Assembly (NCBI GenBank): GCA_019321725.1 | Contig: CM033107.1 | Coordinates: 15,677,445 to 15,741,444, forward strand | Origin: Paulownia fortunei | Lineage: Eukaryota > Streptophyta > Magnoliopsida > Lamiales > Paulowniaceae | Length of the DNA: 64,000 nucleotides | Direction: 5' to 3' | Part shown: positions 10,988-23,744 of the stretch, in pieces | How positions within the stretch are numbered: the first letter of the stretch is position 1 | Layout of the letters: every line of letters starts with the position of its first letter | The notes under the pieces: generated by a model | What the model was told of the DNA's origin: nothing | Databases searched by the model: none | What the model saw: only the letters and a program-made list of their open reading frames with translations | Program-made: the position numbers and the translations under genes

Positions 10988-13409
10988 TGTAACACCCCCA
11001 TTACTACAAAACTATATATATAGTATAATTTAACATGATAGAGCCTGTGTGCATGCATTATTATTATTATTTTTTTCTGCAACATATTAATAATTAATAA
11101 ACATTTTCCCACTCACAGACTAATATATATACATGCAGAGGACCCATAACAATCATAATATTTATATACCCGTGTACAGAAAAGTTATAAAAGTAACACA
11201 TTATACAAATCCCAAAACCTAATACAATAGACTACAAAATCAAATAAGTTAACAATCAACCCAACAGGTCGTCATCCATATACACTGATCCTCAGAACCT
11301 GCAGGAACCCCAACAGCTTGCCCAGTAAGTCCATGGTATCAAGTATCACCAGACTCACCTTCAATGCATAAACTATATGAGCTAATGCTCAGCAAGTAAT
11401 GATTATGCATGTCAAAGAATAATTCACAATATCAATTCATGCATCTCAACATGCTATGCCCACAATGCAATTTTATGCATCAAAATATTTCTCTCAAAAT
11501 CATTTCTTTCTTGGGCCCCTGACCAACGCTACTATCCCATGCACCGGAAAATAGCCTGTAATATTACCCCACATCAAGCACCATTCCCAATTTGGCAAGT
11601 TGAAAGCACAAAATCTCATACTAGACCTTAAACACCAAGCTATAAGCTAACAATCAAGCTTTCACAAACTAGAACCCAATATAGCCCTCAAATACCTCAA
11701 TTTCTCATCTTAAATACATGCAAACATCATGTAATTGAAGTATTATAACTCTAATAGCATGTACCTAATTGTTAACACTCAATAGCAACATGTCAAGGTT
11801 GAAACATGCTAAGTGATCAAATGTGGCAGATTCACATTTTCATATTTTCTTGCTGTCAAGTTTAGTTGCATGATAATTTTAACATCCCTAAGTATATCCA
11901 ATCACTCCCAAATTTTTAACACACTTAGATAACATGTATATAAATGTAACCATATCATAGAATGGCTAAAAATCACGGATATATCTTCCCAAGTTCAGCT
12001 CTCTTCACAACATACTGAAACAGATTGTTTCCTACCGTGACAGTTTTGCACACTTCATGACATTAATGGTTTTGCCACCCTTAAGTATATTAAATCACTC
12101 CAAAATTTTCACCATACTTAGATAACATATATACGGAGACAACAAGGTCATATTATTACCAAAAATAATGGATTTAGCTCCCCTAATTCAGTCTCCTTCA
12201 CAGCACACCAAAACAGATTTTGCTATTTTGGCAGTTTGAGTGTTTCTCCAATATCATTCTCTATTTCAATTTAAAACTGATAAAACTTCATTCCAATACT
12301 CTTAACTCATATATGGTTATGTAAATGGTAATAATTATAGGTTTTATTCAACATACCATACACTTTTGAAGCCTAAAACACAAGAAAACAGTAAGATGAC
12401 AGTTTCTGCCACAAGTATTTCCTATTAAGTGTTTGTCATCAAAAACCTTTCTTTGTGCACCAAAGTCTAACTAAAAACTTCCTAAAACTTTTATAAGAGA
12501 TATTGACAGATTAATAAACAATAAAACCATTCATAATAATCTAAAAACCAAAGGCAAAACCGTAGATAAGTGTTACCTATGCAGATTTTGAGGTTAACTT
12601 GATGGTAATCACTTCTCCTTTGCTTTCTTGCTTTTATTTCAACTTGGAATAAATTTGGATCACTTGGAGACCTTAAGGTGTGTGTTTGAAAGATGAAAAT
12701 GGCTGAAATGAGGGTCTGGTCGTGGCTTAAGGGTGAAGAGTTTGAGGTGTTAGCTTGAGATGTTAGCTTAAGCTTAATAAGAAAGCATGAGGTGGCAAGT
12801 AAATGGTAAAGTCTGATTTTTTCCCTTATCTTGCAGCCCTAATCTTGTGTGTCTCACCTATTTTTATTTGGTTGCAACCTATCTTCATCACCATTCATTT
12901 CCATAGCTAATTCCTATATCCGTTCATTAGGTTCTTCACCCGAAAATCATCGGTTCTTGCCCGATTGATAAGTTTGTGCACCGATAGTGTTACAAACCTA
13001 TGAACCTAGTTATATAACATTTAAATTATAATATTGTATGTCTAGTTGTCCCAAGTGTATGATTTAAATATACATATAATATTAAAATTCATGATCGAAC
13101 CGACTTACTTTCTATAAACTTTTCGGTGACACCTTTCGAACTCCTAAGGCTACCACGTGTAACCTAGCACTATTCACTATATTGATACCTCAATTTCTTC
13201 TTATCTCAATACAAAAGCAACCACTTAGGTTAGGGGATTCGATAATCAATATTGTGTAAGAGCTTCAAAATTAAGTTTTCAATGATTAAAAACGCCGTAT
13301 AAAATAAAATGAATTATATAACGTCATATCAATGCAAATAGCACGCAATTAACATGTAATGCATGAACCATATTTGGCTATATGAGTAGTAAGTGGCTCG
13401 GGTATCACA
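10988..13409 (-). mobile_element. 5' LTR of the complete gypsy element
   Basis: The LTR is 2,422 bp, starting TGTGATACCCGAGCC at 13409 and ending GGGGGTGTTACA at 10988 on the minus strand. It is collinear with the 3' LTR except for the missing block of about 440 bp, whose join lies at about 11550. I count roughly a dozen single-base differences in the first 400-500 compared bases. Confidence 0.92.
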
Positions 13410-13479
13410 GTAAATAAATCTGATAATAGCGTGACTGTGATGGGTGTTGTGTTTTTTTGTAAACGGTGATTTTTGGACT
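13410..13479 (+). mobile_element. LTR-2-like 3' LTR, last part, with target duplication
   Basis: GTAAA at 13410-13414 repeats 4472-4476. After it the text matches the tail of the solo LTR near 32325-32390 (TAGCGTGACTGT, then GGTGATTTTT). It breaks off near 13475-13480, joining an LTR-A fragment before its own terminus is reached. Confidence 0.75.
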
Positions 13480-13966
13480 AGGGAGATGAAAAAAATTGAT
13501 GCTTTGGTGTTATAATCAAGTGCAATATGGTTTAGAATGGTTTAATGCAACCTAGTCAATCAACTAATCAAATTGAACCATTTTGCATACGTTTAGTTCT
13601 TAGCCTAATGTAACATATTTCAAGCAAATATTTAGGCAATTAATCACCGTAGAATGTAACAAGTATGGAGTAATACGAATAATTCATTTCATGTCCATTC
13701 AACACATCAATCTTTCTTAATCGAGATACTGAGCTTTTCACTGCAAAAAAGCACTTAAGGAATATGTTAAATCAAGAAACAAAAGTTTGATCTCATATTT
13801 CATGTACTAATGCATGTTAAAGCATAGCTGGAGCATATAATAACAATTATTCATGTTCGTACAATCATGTTATTTGTATGCCATAATTCGATAATGCATA
13901 TTGATTAGATGCATATTCATATAAGATGCTTATTATTGGATATATAGGAGAGAATTGGGCATTACA
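13480..13966 (-). mobile_element. LTR-A fragment, 5' part of a 3' LTR
   Basis: The segment matches about 51530-52026. It ends GGGCATTACA at 13966, which on the minus strand is the LTR start TGTAATGCCCAATTCTC. A polypurine tract and pol follow directly, so this is the 3' LTR of the minus-strand element next to it, cut on its left side. This junction is the main evidence that LTR-A belongs to a Tekay/Del-like gypsy family. Confidence 0.82.
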
Positions 13967-13990
13967 ATCCTTCCTTCCTTATAAAAATTT
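13967..13990 (-). other. Polypurine tract of the LTR-A element
   Basis: Minus-strand AAATTTTTATAAGGAAGGAA leads into the LTR start at 13966. It corresponds to the tracts at 2731 and 7340. Confidence 0.75.
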
Positions 13991-16556
13991 CATCCTCAAA
14001 ATTTAACGTACCAAATAATTCTGGATATTTTCTTTGCATTTCTTCTTCTCTTTCCCATGTAGCCTATTCTATATAATGATTCCTCCACAATACTTTAACA
14101 AGTCGAATCTTTTTTGTTCTCAACTATTTTTCCTTCTAATTCAAAATTCACACTAGTTTCTCTTCATATGTTAAATCAGGAGTCAATTCCAACGATTCAT
14201 GACTCAACACATGAGAAGAGTTTGAAATGTACTTTCTCAACATAGACACTTGGAAAACATTGTGAACACTAGATAATGACGGAGCTAAGGCCACTCTATA
14301 AGCTTTGTCACCAACTCTTTCGAGAATCTCGAATGGGCCAACATACCATGGGCTAAGTTTTTCTTTCTTTCCAAATCTCATGACACCTTTCATGGGAGCT
14401 ACTTTTAAGAACACATGATCCCCAATGATAAACTCTTGATCTTTTCTCCATTTATCTGCATAACTTTTCTATCTACTCTGCGCGATCTTCATTATCTCTC
14501 GTATCTTCTCCACTACCTTAGCGGTATGTTGAATTATTTTCAGACCAAGTAGGTTTCGTTATCCAACTTCATCCCAATGAACTGGAGATCTACATTTCTT
14601 TCCATACAATACTTCATAAGGCGCCATTCTAATTGTTGATTGGTAGCTATTATTATATGTAAACTCCACTAATGAAAGCTTTGTATCCCAACTCCCTTGA
14701 AAATCTAGCACACAAGCTCTTAACATATCCTCTCATATCTGAATAACCCTATCTAATTGCCCATCACTTTGTGGATGAAATGTTGTACTAAATGCAAGTT
14801 TCGTTCCCATGGTACTGTGTAAGTTCTTCCAAAATGTAGATGTAAACTTAGGATCTCTATCGGACACTATTGAAACTGGCACCCCATGTAACCTGACTAT
14901 CTCTTTAATATATAGTTGAGCATACTGGTCCATATTGTATGTGGATTTCACTAGAAGAAAATGGGCTGATTTAGTTAATCTATCAGCAATCACCCATATA
15001 GAATTATACCTCTTTTGTGTTCTAGGTAATCCAAGCACAAAGTTCATTGTAATGTGCTCCCATTTCAACTCTGGAATCAACAAAGGCTTCAACAACCCAG
15101 ATGGTCTTTGATGTTCAATCTTAACTTGTTGACAGGTTAGATATTTAGCCACAAATCTTGCTATATCTCTCTTCATTTTAGGCCACCAATAATTCTTTTG
15201 TAAGTCCTTATACATTTTTGTGCTATCTGAGTGTCCTGAGTAAGGAGTAATATGAGCTTCTTCTAAAATATCTGCTTTCATGGCTTTATCAAATGATACA
15301 CATAGTCTCCCTTTATATCAAATAATTCCGTCATCAGTAACAGAGAAGTCTGATGCATATCCACCTTTTGACCTTCTCTAATTCTATCTTGAAGTATAGG
15401 TCTCAACACTAAGGATGACAACAAACACTTTTTCCTTTTAGGTATAATTTCAAGCTCTAATCTCTGCAAATCCAGTAATATTGACTTTTGTATAACAAAA
15501 AGAGAAAACATGGATTTTCTGCTCAATGCATCTGCAACCACATTCGCTTTACCATGATGATAGTTGATCTCACACTTCTCACCATACAAATAATGTCTTC
15601 AAATTTTCAAGGCAAAAACCACAGCAGCAAGTTCCAAATCATGGGTTGGATAATTCTTTTCATATTCCTTTAATTGCCTTGAAGCATAGGCAACAACCTT
15701 CCCATTTTGCATCAAAACAACACCCAAATTATTTTTTGAAGCATCGCTATACACCACGAATCTACCAATTCCTATTGGAATGGTAAGAACAGGAGCTGTA
15801 GTTAATTTATATTTCAGTTCTTGAAAATTTCTTTCACAAGCATCGGTCCACAAGAATTTCACATTCTTTCTTGTCAACATTGTCATTGGAGTTGCTATCT
15901 TTGAATACCCCTGAACAAATCATTGATAGTACTCTGCTAATCCTAAGAAACTCCTTACTTTTGATACATTTGTTGGTGTTGGCCATTTAATGATAGCTTC
16001 TACCTTGCCCGGATCAACATAAATACCATCCCTTGAAACTACATGACCTAGGAATACCACTTGTTCAAGCCAAAACTCACACTTCTTGAATATAGCACAC
16101 AACTATTTTTCTTTAAGAACTTGTAGCAGAATCTTCAAATGTTCTTTTGCTCTTCTTTATCATGTGAATAAATTAGGATGTCATTAATAATCATAATCAC
16201 AAATTTATCGAGATATTGCTTGAACACCCTATTCATTAGATCCATAAAAGCTGCGGGGGCATTGGTTAAATCGAAAGGCATCACTAGAAATTCATAATGT
16301 TCATACCTTGTTCGGAATGCAGTCTTTAGTATGTCTTCTACCTTGATCTTCAATTAATAATACCCAGAACGCAAATCAATCTTAGAAAATACTGATGCTC
16401 CCGGCAATTGATCAAACAAATCATCTATTCTTAGAAGTGGGTACTTATTCTTGAATGTTACTTTATTCTACTATCTATAATCAATGCACAACCGTAATGT
16501 ATAATCCTTCTTTTTCACGAACAACACAGGTTCTCCCCAAGGAGTATAACTAGGGC
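13991..16556 (-). pseudogene. gypsy pol remnant (RT, RNase H, integrase) of an LTR-A element
   Basis: Minus-strand order: part of reverse transcriptase (16550-15920; [19 protein letters not shown] and the catalytic region altered to [10 protein letters not shown] near 16185), the post-RT block [20 protein letters not shown], RNase H (15886-15560; [17 protein letters not shown]), integrase zinc region (15270-15110; HITPYSGHSDSTKMYKD, CQQVKIEHQRP), core (15070-14733; ITMNFVLGLP, IVSDRDPKF, HPQSDGQLD) and C-terminus (14414-14148; FLKVAPMKGVMRFGK). In the RT motif the first aspartate of the usual FIDD reads N, and in the core ITMDF reads ITMNF, so both enzymes have lost a catalytic acid. Several frameshifts and stops separate the pieces. 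The reading stops at about 16556, where an unrelated LTR fragment begins, so gag and the RT N-terminus are lost. Confidence 0.88.
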
Positions 16557-17449
16557 ATAAACCCTAAAACAATTCAAGAACTTAAATAAAAAACATGAGT
16601 TAAACTTACCTATGCACAGTTTTAAGTTCCTACTTGCCCTTCCTACTTCATTTTGCTTCCTTCACCTTTTTTTTCTTTACTGGGAATTTCTTGAGAGTAA
16701 ATTCTAAATTTCCATATGAAGGTTTGGGATGTGAAATAGCTAAAAAATGGTTTATGGTCGTGTTCAATGATAGAAATGAAGAAAGGTTGAGGTGGAAGCT
16801 TGAGGTGGCAAAGGTTGAGGTGGCAAAGATTGAGGTGTCAAGTGGTGGTACAAATCTGATATTTTTCACACCTTATACAGCTCCAATCTAGTTTTTATCA
16901 ATATTTATTTATCTAATTACAACCTATTTTAATTTCCATACGATTGGATAATAAATGTTTGCCCTAATTTCTTAACCGTTCATTCGGTCTCCAAACGATT
17001 GACACCCAATTCTTAAATGATTGTCTAGTTTGCATTTCTAAAATCATATACACTCATGGACCTTGTAATATGACACTTAAATCATATTATATCATGTCCA
17101 ATATCCAAGTATGTTAATCTATGGAAGTATACCTTTAAAATACCTCGATCTAATTTAATCGAATCATATAAGCTTACTAGTGACACCTTTAACACTTCTA
17201 AAATTATAACATATAACCTATGAATATCCAATATATTGACCAATCTATTCTTTTTCTTATCTACATATAGAATTACTTAATTAGGGTATAGGATCTCAAC
17301 CACTAACATCAAATGATAGCATTAGAGGTATAATGATTAAGAATGCTATAAAAGATGCGATGTAGATGTTAATACAAATTAGCATATAAGTAGCATGTAG
17401 TGCATGAATCATATTGGCCAAGTGAGTAGTGTGAGGCTTGGGTATTACA
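16557..17449 (-). mobile_element. LTR-2-like fragment (U3 half)
   Basis: On the minus strand it starts TGTAATACCCAAGCCTCAC at 17449 and matches the U3 half of the family, closest to the inverted piece at 2946-3979. It is truncated at about 16557 against pol, and its start abuts copia pol at 17450. It contains AGGTGGCAA repeats near 16800-16835 (three copies of a GAGGTGGCAAAG-like unit). Confidence 0.75.
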
Positions 17450-19805
17450 CAATGGCAGATGTATAAGGTATGCGGGTTATCCTTTCCCTCTCCTCAGGGG
17501 TCATTGAGGACATAACCATTGAAAGAGAAATGCCATGACTCATTGGCAAGAATCATCGTTTGAATTCCTCCATGCTAAACCTCTTTACCATTTTGTCTAT
17601 GTACATGGATTGGGATAGTCTAATCATCCTTCTAGACCTATCTCTATATATCTTTATTCCTAGAATAAAAGATGCTTCTCTTAAATCCTTCATGGAGAAC
17701 TTGGTTAGACAGCCAAGTCTTAGTTAACTGTAGCATGCCTACATCATTCCCAATGAGTAGGATGTTGTCAACATAAAACACAATAAATGTCACTACACTC
17801 CCACAAACCTTCTTGTAGATACAAGCTTCATCCAGGTTCTTGTGGAAATGAAATGAGTTGAATGCCTCATCAAAATAGATGTTCCAACTTTGGGAAGCCT
17901 GCTTGATTCCATAAATAGATCTCTGGAGTTTTCAAACCTTTTGTCCACTCCCTTTGGATATAAAGCCTTCTGGGTACCTTATATAGATCTCTTCTTTAAT
18001 ATTTCCACTAAGGAAAGTGGTCTTCACATCCATCTACCATATCTCGTAGTCATAATACGTTGATATGACCAGTAGTATCCAGATGAATTTAAGCATCGAT
18101 ACTGGTGAAAAAGTTTCCTTATAACCTTTCGCAATCAGTCATGCTTTATAGGTCACTACCTCCCCATTTACTCCAAGCTTCCACTTGTAGACTCATTTAC
18201 AGCCAATGGAAACTATTCCTTATGGTAGGTCCACTAAGGTCAATACCTTGTTGGAGTATATGGGGTCCATCTTAGATTGCATAACATCTTTCCAACTTCC
18301 TGAGTCGATGTTAGACATCGCCTCTCCATAAGTGCTTGGATCACTATCCAAAGAGAGATTCTCCTCGTTGTTCTCTAACAAAAAGCCATACCTCTCAGGT
18401 GGTTTTGAGATCATTTTGGATCTCCTAAGAGGTTGTGTGTTTGAAGGCCCAGCCTCAATTGGTTGGCCTGTTACTACATCTGTTGGGAGGTTATGTGCTT
18501 CTTAAATTTCATCAAGTTCCATGACTTTGCTATTTCTATCCAACAGAAACTCCTCCTCTAAAAAGCTATCATTCCTTGAAATAAACACCCTTTGTTCTGA
18601 GGAGTCGTAGAAATAGTATCTAATGTATTCCATTGGATGCCCCACTAACTTACATAAACTGGATCTCATATCCAATTTATCTCCCAATTGCTGTTCTACG
18701 TAGGCAGCACACCCCCATACCTAAGGTATTTGTAAAAGGGTAATTTCCCAAACCACATCTCATATGGTATTTTGGCACCTACTTTGATGGCACTCTATTT
18801 AATAGATATGTCGTTGTTTCTAGAGCATAGCCTTAGAATGAAAGGGAAAGTCCAGTAAAACTCAACATCAATTAAACCATGTCTAATTAGATCCGATTCC
18901 TATACTCCACAACTCTGTTGAGTTGAGAAGTAGCAGGAAGAGTCCATTATGAGATAATCTCATTCTCTTTTAGATAATCAAGAAACTCTATGCTCAATTA
19001 TTCACCTCATCGATTTGATTGAAGAGTCTTGATACTTAACCTAGTCTGTTTCTCCACTTTGCATCTGAATTCTTTGAACTTTTCAAAGGCTTCAGATTTA
19101 TAACTCAAAAGATAGACATAACCATACCTAGAGTAATCATCAGTAAATCTGAATGGTAAATCCTAGTTCCAATGAGCATTAATACTTAGTAGGCCACATA
19201 CATTCGAATGGATCAAATCAAATCCAATAGATCTTTAGCTCCTCCACTTGTCTAACAAATGGTGATTTAGTCATCTTTTCCTTGAGACATGATTCAAATA
19301 TTGGCATTCCTTGCTCATTTAGAAGATCGAGGAATTTTGGCCAACTTGTGAATTCTCTTCTCAGAGATGTAACCTAATCTAGCATACCATAAGAGTTGGG
19401 AACTATAATTATTTAATTTTCTTTTATTTTGTTGAATGTGGAAAAAGGAGTTATGAGGAGTAATAGAATATAAACCATTCATCAATATGCGAGAGGTAAT
19501 CAAAACTGAATCTCTGAAAATAGAACAGTTTTCATGTTTTATTGAAAAAGTAAAACCTTTCATATCCAAAACAGGAGTGGAGATAATGTTCTTAAGCATC
19601 TCTAAAATGTAAAGACAATTATTTAAAATTAAACTACTCTATTTCCTAAAGCTAAGTTGACACTTCTTATGGCTAATGCAACAATCTTTGCTCTATTCCC
19701 CAGCCGAAGGACCGTCTCTCCTCTACTTAGCTTTTTGCTTCTTGCCATCACCTACAGATCATTACAAAGATGAGACTTACAACTGACATCCAATACCCAA
19801 GAAAC
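17450..19805 (-). pseudogene. Ty1/copia pol remnant (integrase and RT parts)
   Basis: The minus-strand translation gives GAG-pre-integrase (19600-19270; FHIQQNKRKLNNYSSQLLWY, ARLGYISEKRIHKLAKI), integrase core remnants (19250-18690), the post-integrase block (18687-18502; MRSSLCKLVGHP, VFISRNDSFLEEEFLLDRNS) and the entry to reverse transcriptase (18414-18220; PPERYGFLLENNEENLSLDS). Reverse transcriptase pieces follow (about 18200-17450), including the region around the YVDD motif near 17800-17765. Copia order (integrase before RT) is clear. Stops and frameshifts are frequent. RNase H and the 3' LTR are missing because the LTR-2-like fragment cuts the element at 17450. Its gag lies beyond the inserted solo LTR. 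Confidence 0.85.
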
Positions 19806-21927
19806 TGTTGGGTTCGCGCGATCCCGGGAAACGTATACGCAACGGAATTTAAAATTTTTCAAAAATATAAATATATATTACATCACATGTAATTAAAACG
19901 AATCCCGAAACCCTTTCGCGATTACTTAGTTGTGCGTTTTCTGATAGTTAAAGTAAGAAAGTTTCAAAAACTCTTACATTGATTTGCACTCCGGCTGAAG
20001 TAGGGATTAAAACGATTCAAATCGTTATCCCTGAATGAAAGTATCTCCATGTTCTTCAATTCAAAACCCCTTTGATTGAAATTTGATTCGCTTCTAGGAT
20101 CCCAAATGTTATCCCTGTAACGGTATCCACACCTTGGATGCTCACTCGCAACCGAATCATATGCGATTAGTTTTTGATTCGATAATTCTATCCCAGAACG
20201 ATTTTATTTGGAACAAGAACACACTAACAATTAGTATTTTAGGTGTTTAATTTAATTATTAATTCAATAATTAAATCAAGTATTAAACTAGATAAAAGGT
20301 TGGTGAACTTTTGGAGATTGAAAGGAAATGAGGGACAAATTTTTGGGGATAAAAGAAAATTATTTTTCTTCACAAAAATCTACAATTAAAATCCCCATAA
20401 AAATATCCAAGAAGATTGTCAATCAAGACTATCACAAGTTCTTTTTATATAGGACTCTTCTTCCTTTCTTATCTCCAACTCTTTTGGTAAGTTTCCTTAT
20501 CCCATAAGGACTTTTCTTTTTCCTTATTACCTCTTAGAAATTGAATTCTCAATTCAACTTTATCTAGGAATTGGATTCCCAATCCAATTTCCTAATGGGC
20601 TTCCTACAAGCCCACACCTAATGGGCTTAGACCTAAGTAATCAATTAGGCCCTTCTTTAGTTGATCCAATCAATTAAATTAATTTATTTAATTAATTAGG
20701 TCCATCTTAATTAATTGATCGAATCAATTATTTAAATGTTCCAATTGGGCTCCCTAATACAATTAGGTCCAATCAATTAATCCAATTAATTAATTGAATT
20801 AATTCAATAATTAAATTAATTTAACCCCCATTAATTAATTTAATCCAATACTTGGATTAATTTCTAGGCTAGAAATGGACTTGTCTAAGTTTTGTGTGTG
20901 ACCCCTTAGGTTCACTTTAAACTAGCCGTGGGCTCACAACTCTTGTGACTTAGTTGAATAATTAATTGTTCTGATTAATTAATCTAATTAATTAATTTCT
21001 TGAAATTAACTCATTAATTCCAAGAACCCACAAGACATGAGAAGCATCTAGCAATGCATCATGACTCCTAGTCTAAGGTGAATGTGCGAACCTATTTCAA
21101 TTATGAATACCATGCAAGTACGGTCTTTCCATCATCTAATCTCCCGATCGAGCCTAGGGCATGGATATTGAGTCGAAACCCTATTAACTCAATAACTATG
21201 TTTCCATTCCTAGTAGCTTGACTCGACGATGAATAATTAGAAAACCCCATGTCTAATTTTCATCCAACCTTGGCCAAGGATTTAGAGTCAAGTACAGTGG
21301 AACACATAGGAGATTCACCTATAATTCTAGATAGGTGACGGATCCTTTGTTGGCCACTCATTAATCTCCATACATGAAGATGTTACACCCAATATTAACC
21401 CCCTGTGATTGCCATGCAATCGGGAAATACATCAAAGTACAACATGTCATGCACAAGGTTACGATGGTGTCCAAGGACTAATTCTTGCACTATCGTAACG
21501 AGAAAATTCCCATTCGATAATAGAATATTTCCAATTGGGAATTTTTAGGTGGGGTTGTTCAGTGTACTTGTTCCCAACAAGCAACTGCATACATGCACTA
21601 GTGTCTGCACACCAATACCTATGGAACGAGGCATCCTCCTTTTGAGCCTGCATCGTATGCGCAAGTCTCAACGGGATCAATGATGTCCCATCTCATTGAT
21701 CCTTAACTTGGAACGTTTTAAGATCATAGCCTTAGAGGTATATTCCACGATCACCATCATATGCGCAACCATGCTCCATAGCTATGTGTGATCTAAGGAC
21801 TTTATCTAATTCTTATGATGAATTTAAGATAAAGATTTCCATTTAAATGATATTAATATAAATAAGAATGATTCGCAAGAGTATAAGAACGGCCAGAACA
21901 ATTGGCACGCTGGGCACTACTCTAACA
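19806..21927 (-). mobile_element. Solo Copia-L LTR with perfect target duplication
   Basis: The LTR is 2,122 bp. On the minus strand it starts TGTTAGAGTAGTGCCC at 21927 and ends GCGCGAACCCAACA at 19806. GAAAC flanks both sides (19801-19805 and 21928-21932). The copia gene text on the two sides belongs together: gag on the right, the integrase side of pol on the left. It is therefore a solo LTR left by recombination between the two LTRs of a full element. It contains a TTAATTAA-rich tract at about 20665-20850. Confidence 0.93.
20442..20452 (-). promoter_or_regulatory. Probable TATA box of the solo Copia-L LTR
   Basis: The minus strand reads CCTATATAAAA. The position, about 640 bases before the LTR 3' end and after the AT-rich U3, resembles that in sister LTRs (25035-25045 and 26771-26779). 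Inferred only from motif and position. Confidence 0.45.
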
Positions 21928-22771
21928 GAAACAACATTATCTGATAAGTTAATTTCAACAAAATAAATACCTGAACTCTTTAGGCTCGCAAGGTACTCCT
22001 TGCAGTTCCTCTTCCAATGCCTAGGTTTGTTGCAATAGTAGCACTTGTCATTGGCCTTATTAGAACTCTTTGAGATGCCACCAGTTGCCTTCATGCCTTT
22101 GGCCTTTGGGGAACACTTTTCTCTCCCCTTCGTTCTCTTAGGCTTTACAGCCTTCGAGTTGGATAAGGATCTAACAAGCATGATCGGCTTGTCCTTTTTC
22201 ATAGTGGACTCAGCCGTCTTTAGCATATTAACCAGATCATCAAAGCTAGTTTCCATCTTATGCATGTTGAAGTTGACAATAAAAGATGTCAAACGATAGA
22301 GACAGAGACTGCAGGATGAGATTCAAATAGAGTTCGTTGCCCATAACGAGTCTAAGTAACTCAAGCCTTTCTATCAGGCCTATCATCTTCAATCTATGAC
22401 CATGGAACGAAGAGCCCTCTGTTATACGGGTCCTGAAAAGCTCGTTCGAGATTTGATATCTTGCCTGCCTAGTAAGCTCACCAAACAACTCCTTCAGATG
22501 AAGGTGGACATAGGCAGCATGTGCCATATCCTCATGTTACCTTTGCAACTTGTTTGATATTTATGCTATCATATAGCATCGAGCTTTCAAATCATCATCA
22601 ACTAGCTTGTGATATTCCGCAAGCTCCTCCTCAGTGGCGTCGGTCGACGGTATCACATCAAAGATTCTTTTCGGGCTGTAAAACAATCCAAAGATTTCTC
22701 AACTAATCGATATAGTTAGGACCAATTAATTTATTTTCATCTAGTTTTGATGTGAGTGGATTTTTACCCAT
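21928..22771 (-). pseudogene. Copia gag with intact CCHC zinc knuckle
   Basis: Gag packages element RNA. The minus-strand ATG at 22771 starts MGKNPLTS, the family start also seen as MVKNPL at 32690 and MAKNPL at 60545. Conserved blocks follow: HLHLKELFGELTRQARYQIS, SSFHGHRLKMIGLIERLELL, LILQSLSLSFD, NFNMHKMETSFDDLVNMLKT, a basic linker (KPKRTKGREKCSPKAKG) and the knuckle CYYCNKPRHWKRNCKEY, which keeps all four ligands (C-X2-C-X4-H-X4-C). Frameshifts and stops break it, especially near 22530-22700 and 22290. The gene ends against the solo LTR at 21927, with the duplication GAAAC at 21928-21932. Confidence 0.88.
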
Positions 22772-23744
22772 TTCACATACAATCTACAAAAATTAAACGA
22801 GATAAAAAATTATCATTCTTTCATAAACATATTCATTTATAACAAGGTCTTTAGCAATAAATGTCTCCCATTATTTTATTCAAATTCCATCACCCCTAAT
22901 GGCAATTCAGAATATTATTTTGTAGTGGGTTTGAGGCCCAATTAATGTCATATGTCCCAATTTTATGAGCTTATAAAACATATTGAAAGATAGTGAACTT
23001 TTAACGATTGCATCTCCATACAACCCTCAAAATGTTTTACCTCATTTCTTCCCATGTACTCCAATTTTATGAGCCCATGTGATACTAAGTGTCAAGCAAG
23101 ATCCATCAAACCTCTATGTAGATGGAGCATCAAAACGTTCCACAACTCATGGCCAACGTAGAGACGAGTCTATCCCATGGGCATCGCCATGCTTAACAGA
23201 GATCACAACTTTCTATTATAGAGTCATTCCACGACTCTTGGCCAATGACTAAGGTAGCATCATCATGATATCGGCTTTTGATGGTAGGTAGGATTATTGG
23301 GTCCAACCTAATTTTATCCATATTTGCTTGAAATCAAAATTTCAAAAATTCCTTTACTTGATTTTAATTCAAGTGAGGTTATTATTTTAACCAAGACCTT
23401 ATCAATTTTAATCTTAGTTTATTTAATATGTTTGTATTCAAATGATAGAAATCATATCATCTGAAAAACATTAAATAAACCCTGTGTATGCATCTAATAC
23501 ATACATAACTTGGATGATCATGAGTCAATCCTGTACGATCTATTTGAGCTAAAAATGGATCTAGGTCAATCTAAGCGTAAAAATTAGAAATAGAAACTAA
23601 ATTCTATTACATGAATATATCCCATACATTTATGGGCCTTCTCTTGATTCTCCATGTTGGTTCTTCTTCTTGTCCACCAAAAACAAAAGAAAAAACCTCA
23701 CCCAATGCTACTCTCACTTAATCCAATCACATTAGTCAAATGGT

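Larger units (their letters stand above)
4477..13409 (-). mobile_element. Complete Ty3/gypsy element (Tekay/Del-like), LTR-2 family
   Basis: The element is 8,933 bp and structurally complete. On the minus strand it has a 5' LTR (13409-10988), a primer site complementary to initiator tRNA-Met (10984-10971), gag fused to reverse transcriptase, RNase H, integrase, a polypurine tract (7357-7340) and a 3' LTR (7339-4477). Both ends are TG/CA, and a perfect 5-bp target duplication GTAAA flanks it (4472-4476 and 13410-13414). It sits inside an older plus-strand LTR that resumes at 13415. The domain order RT, RNase H, INT is gypsy. The Tekay/Del lineage is inferred from the integrase C-terminus. The coding region has in-frame stops, at least one frameshift, and lacks a recognisable protease, so it is not autonomous. 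The two LTRs are about 98% alike by eye in the first few hundred bases, suggesting a fairly recent insertion. Confidence 0.92.

Noticed and set aside
20665..20850. Inverted TTAATTAA words as terminal repeats of a MITE.
   Set aside because: They occur as a diffuse tract at the same place in every Copia-L LTR, without defined ends or a TA duplication.
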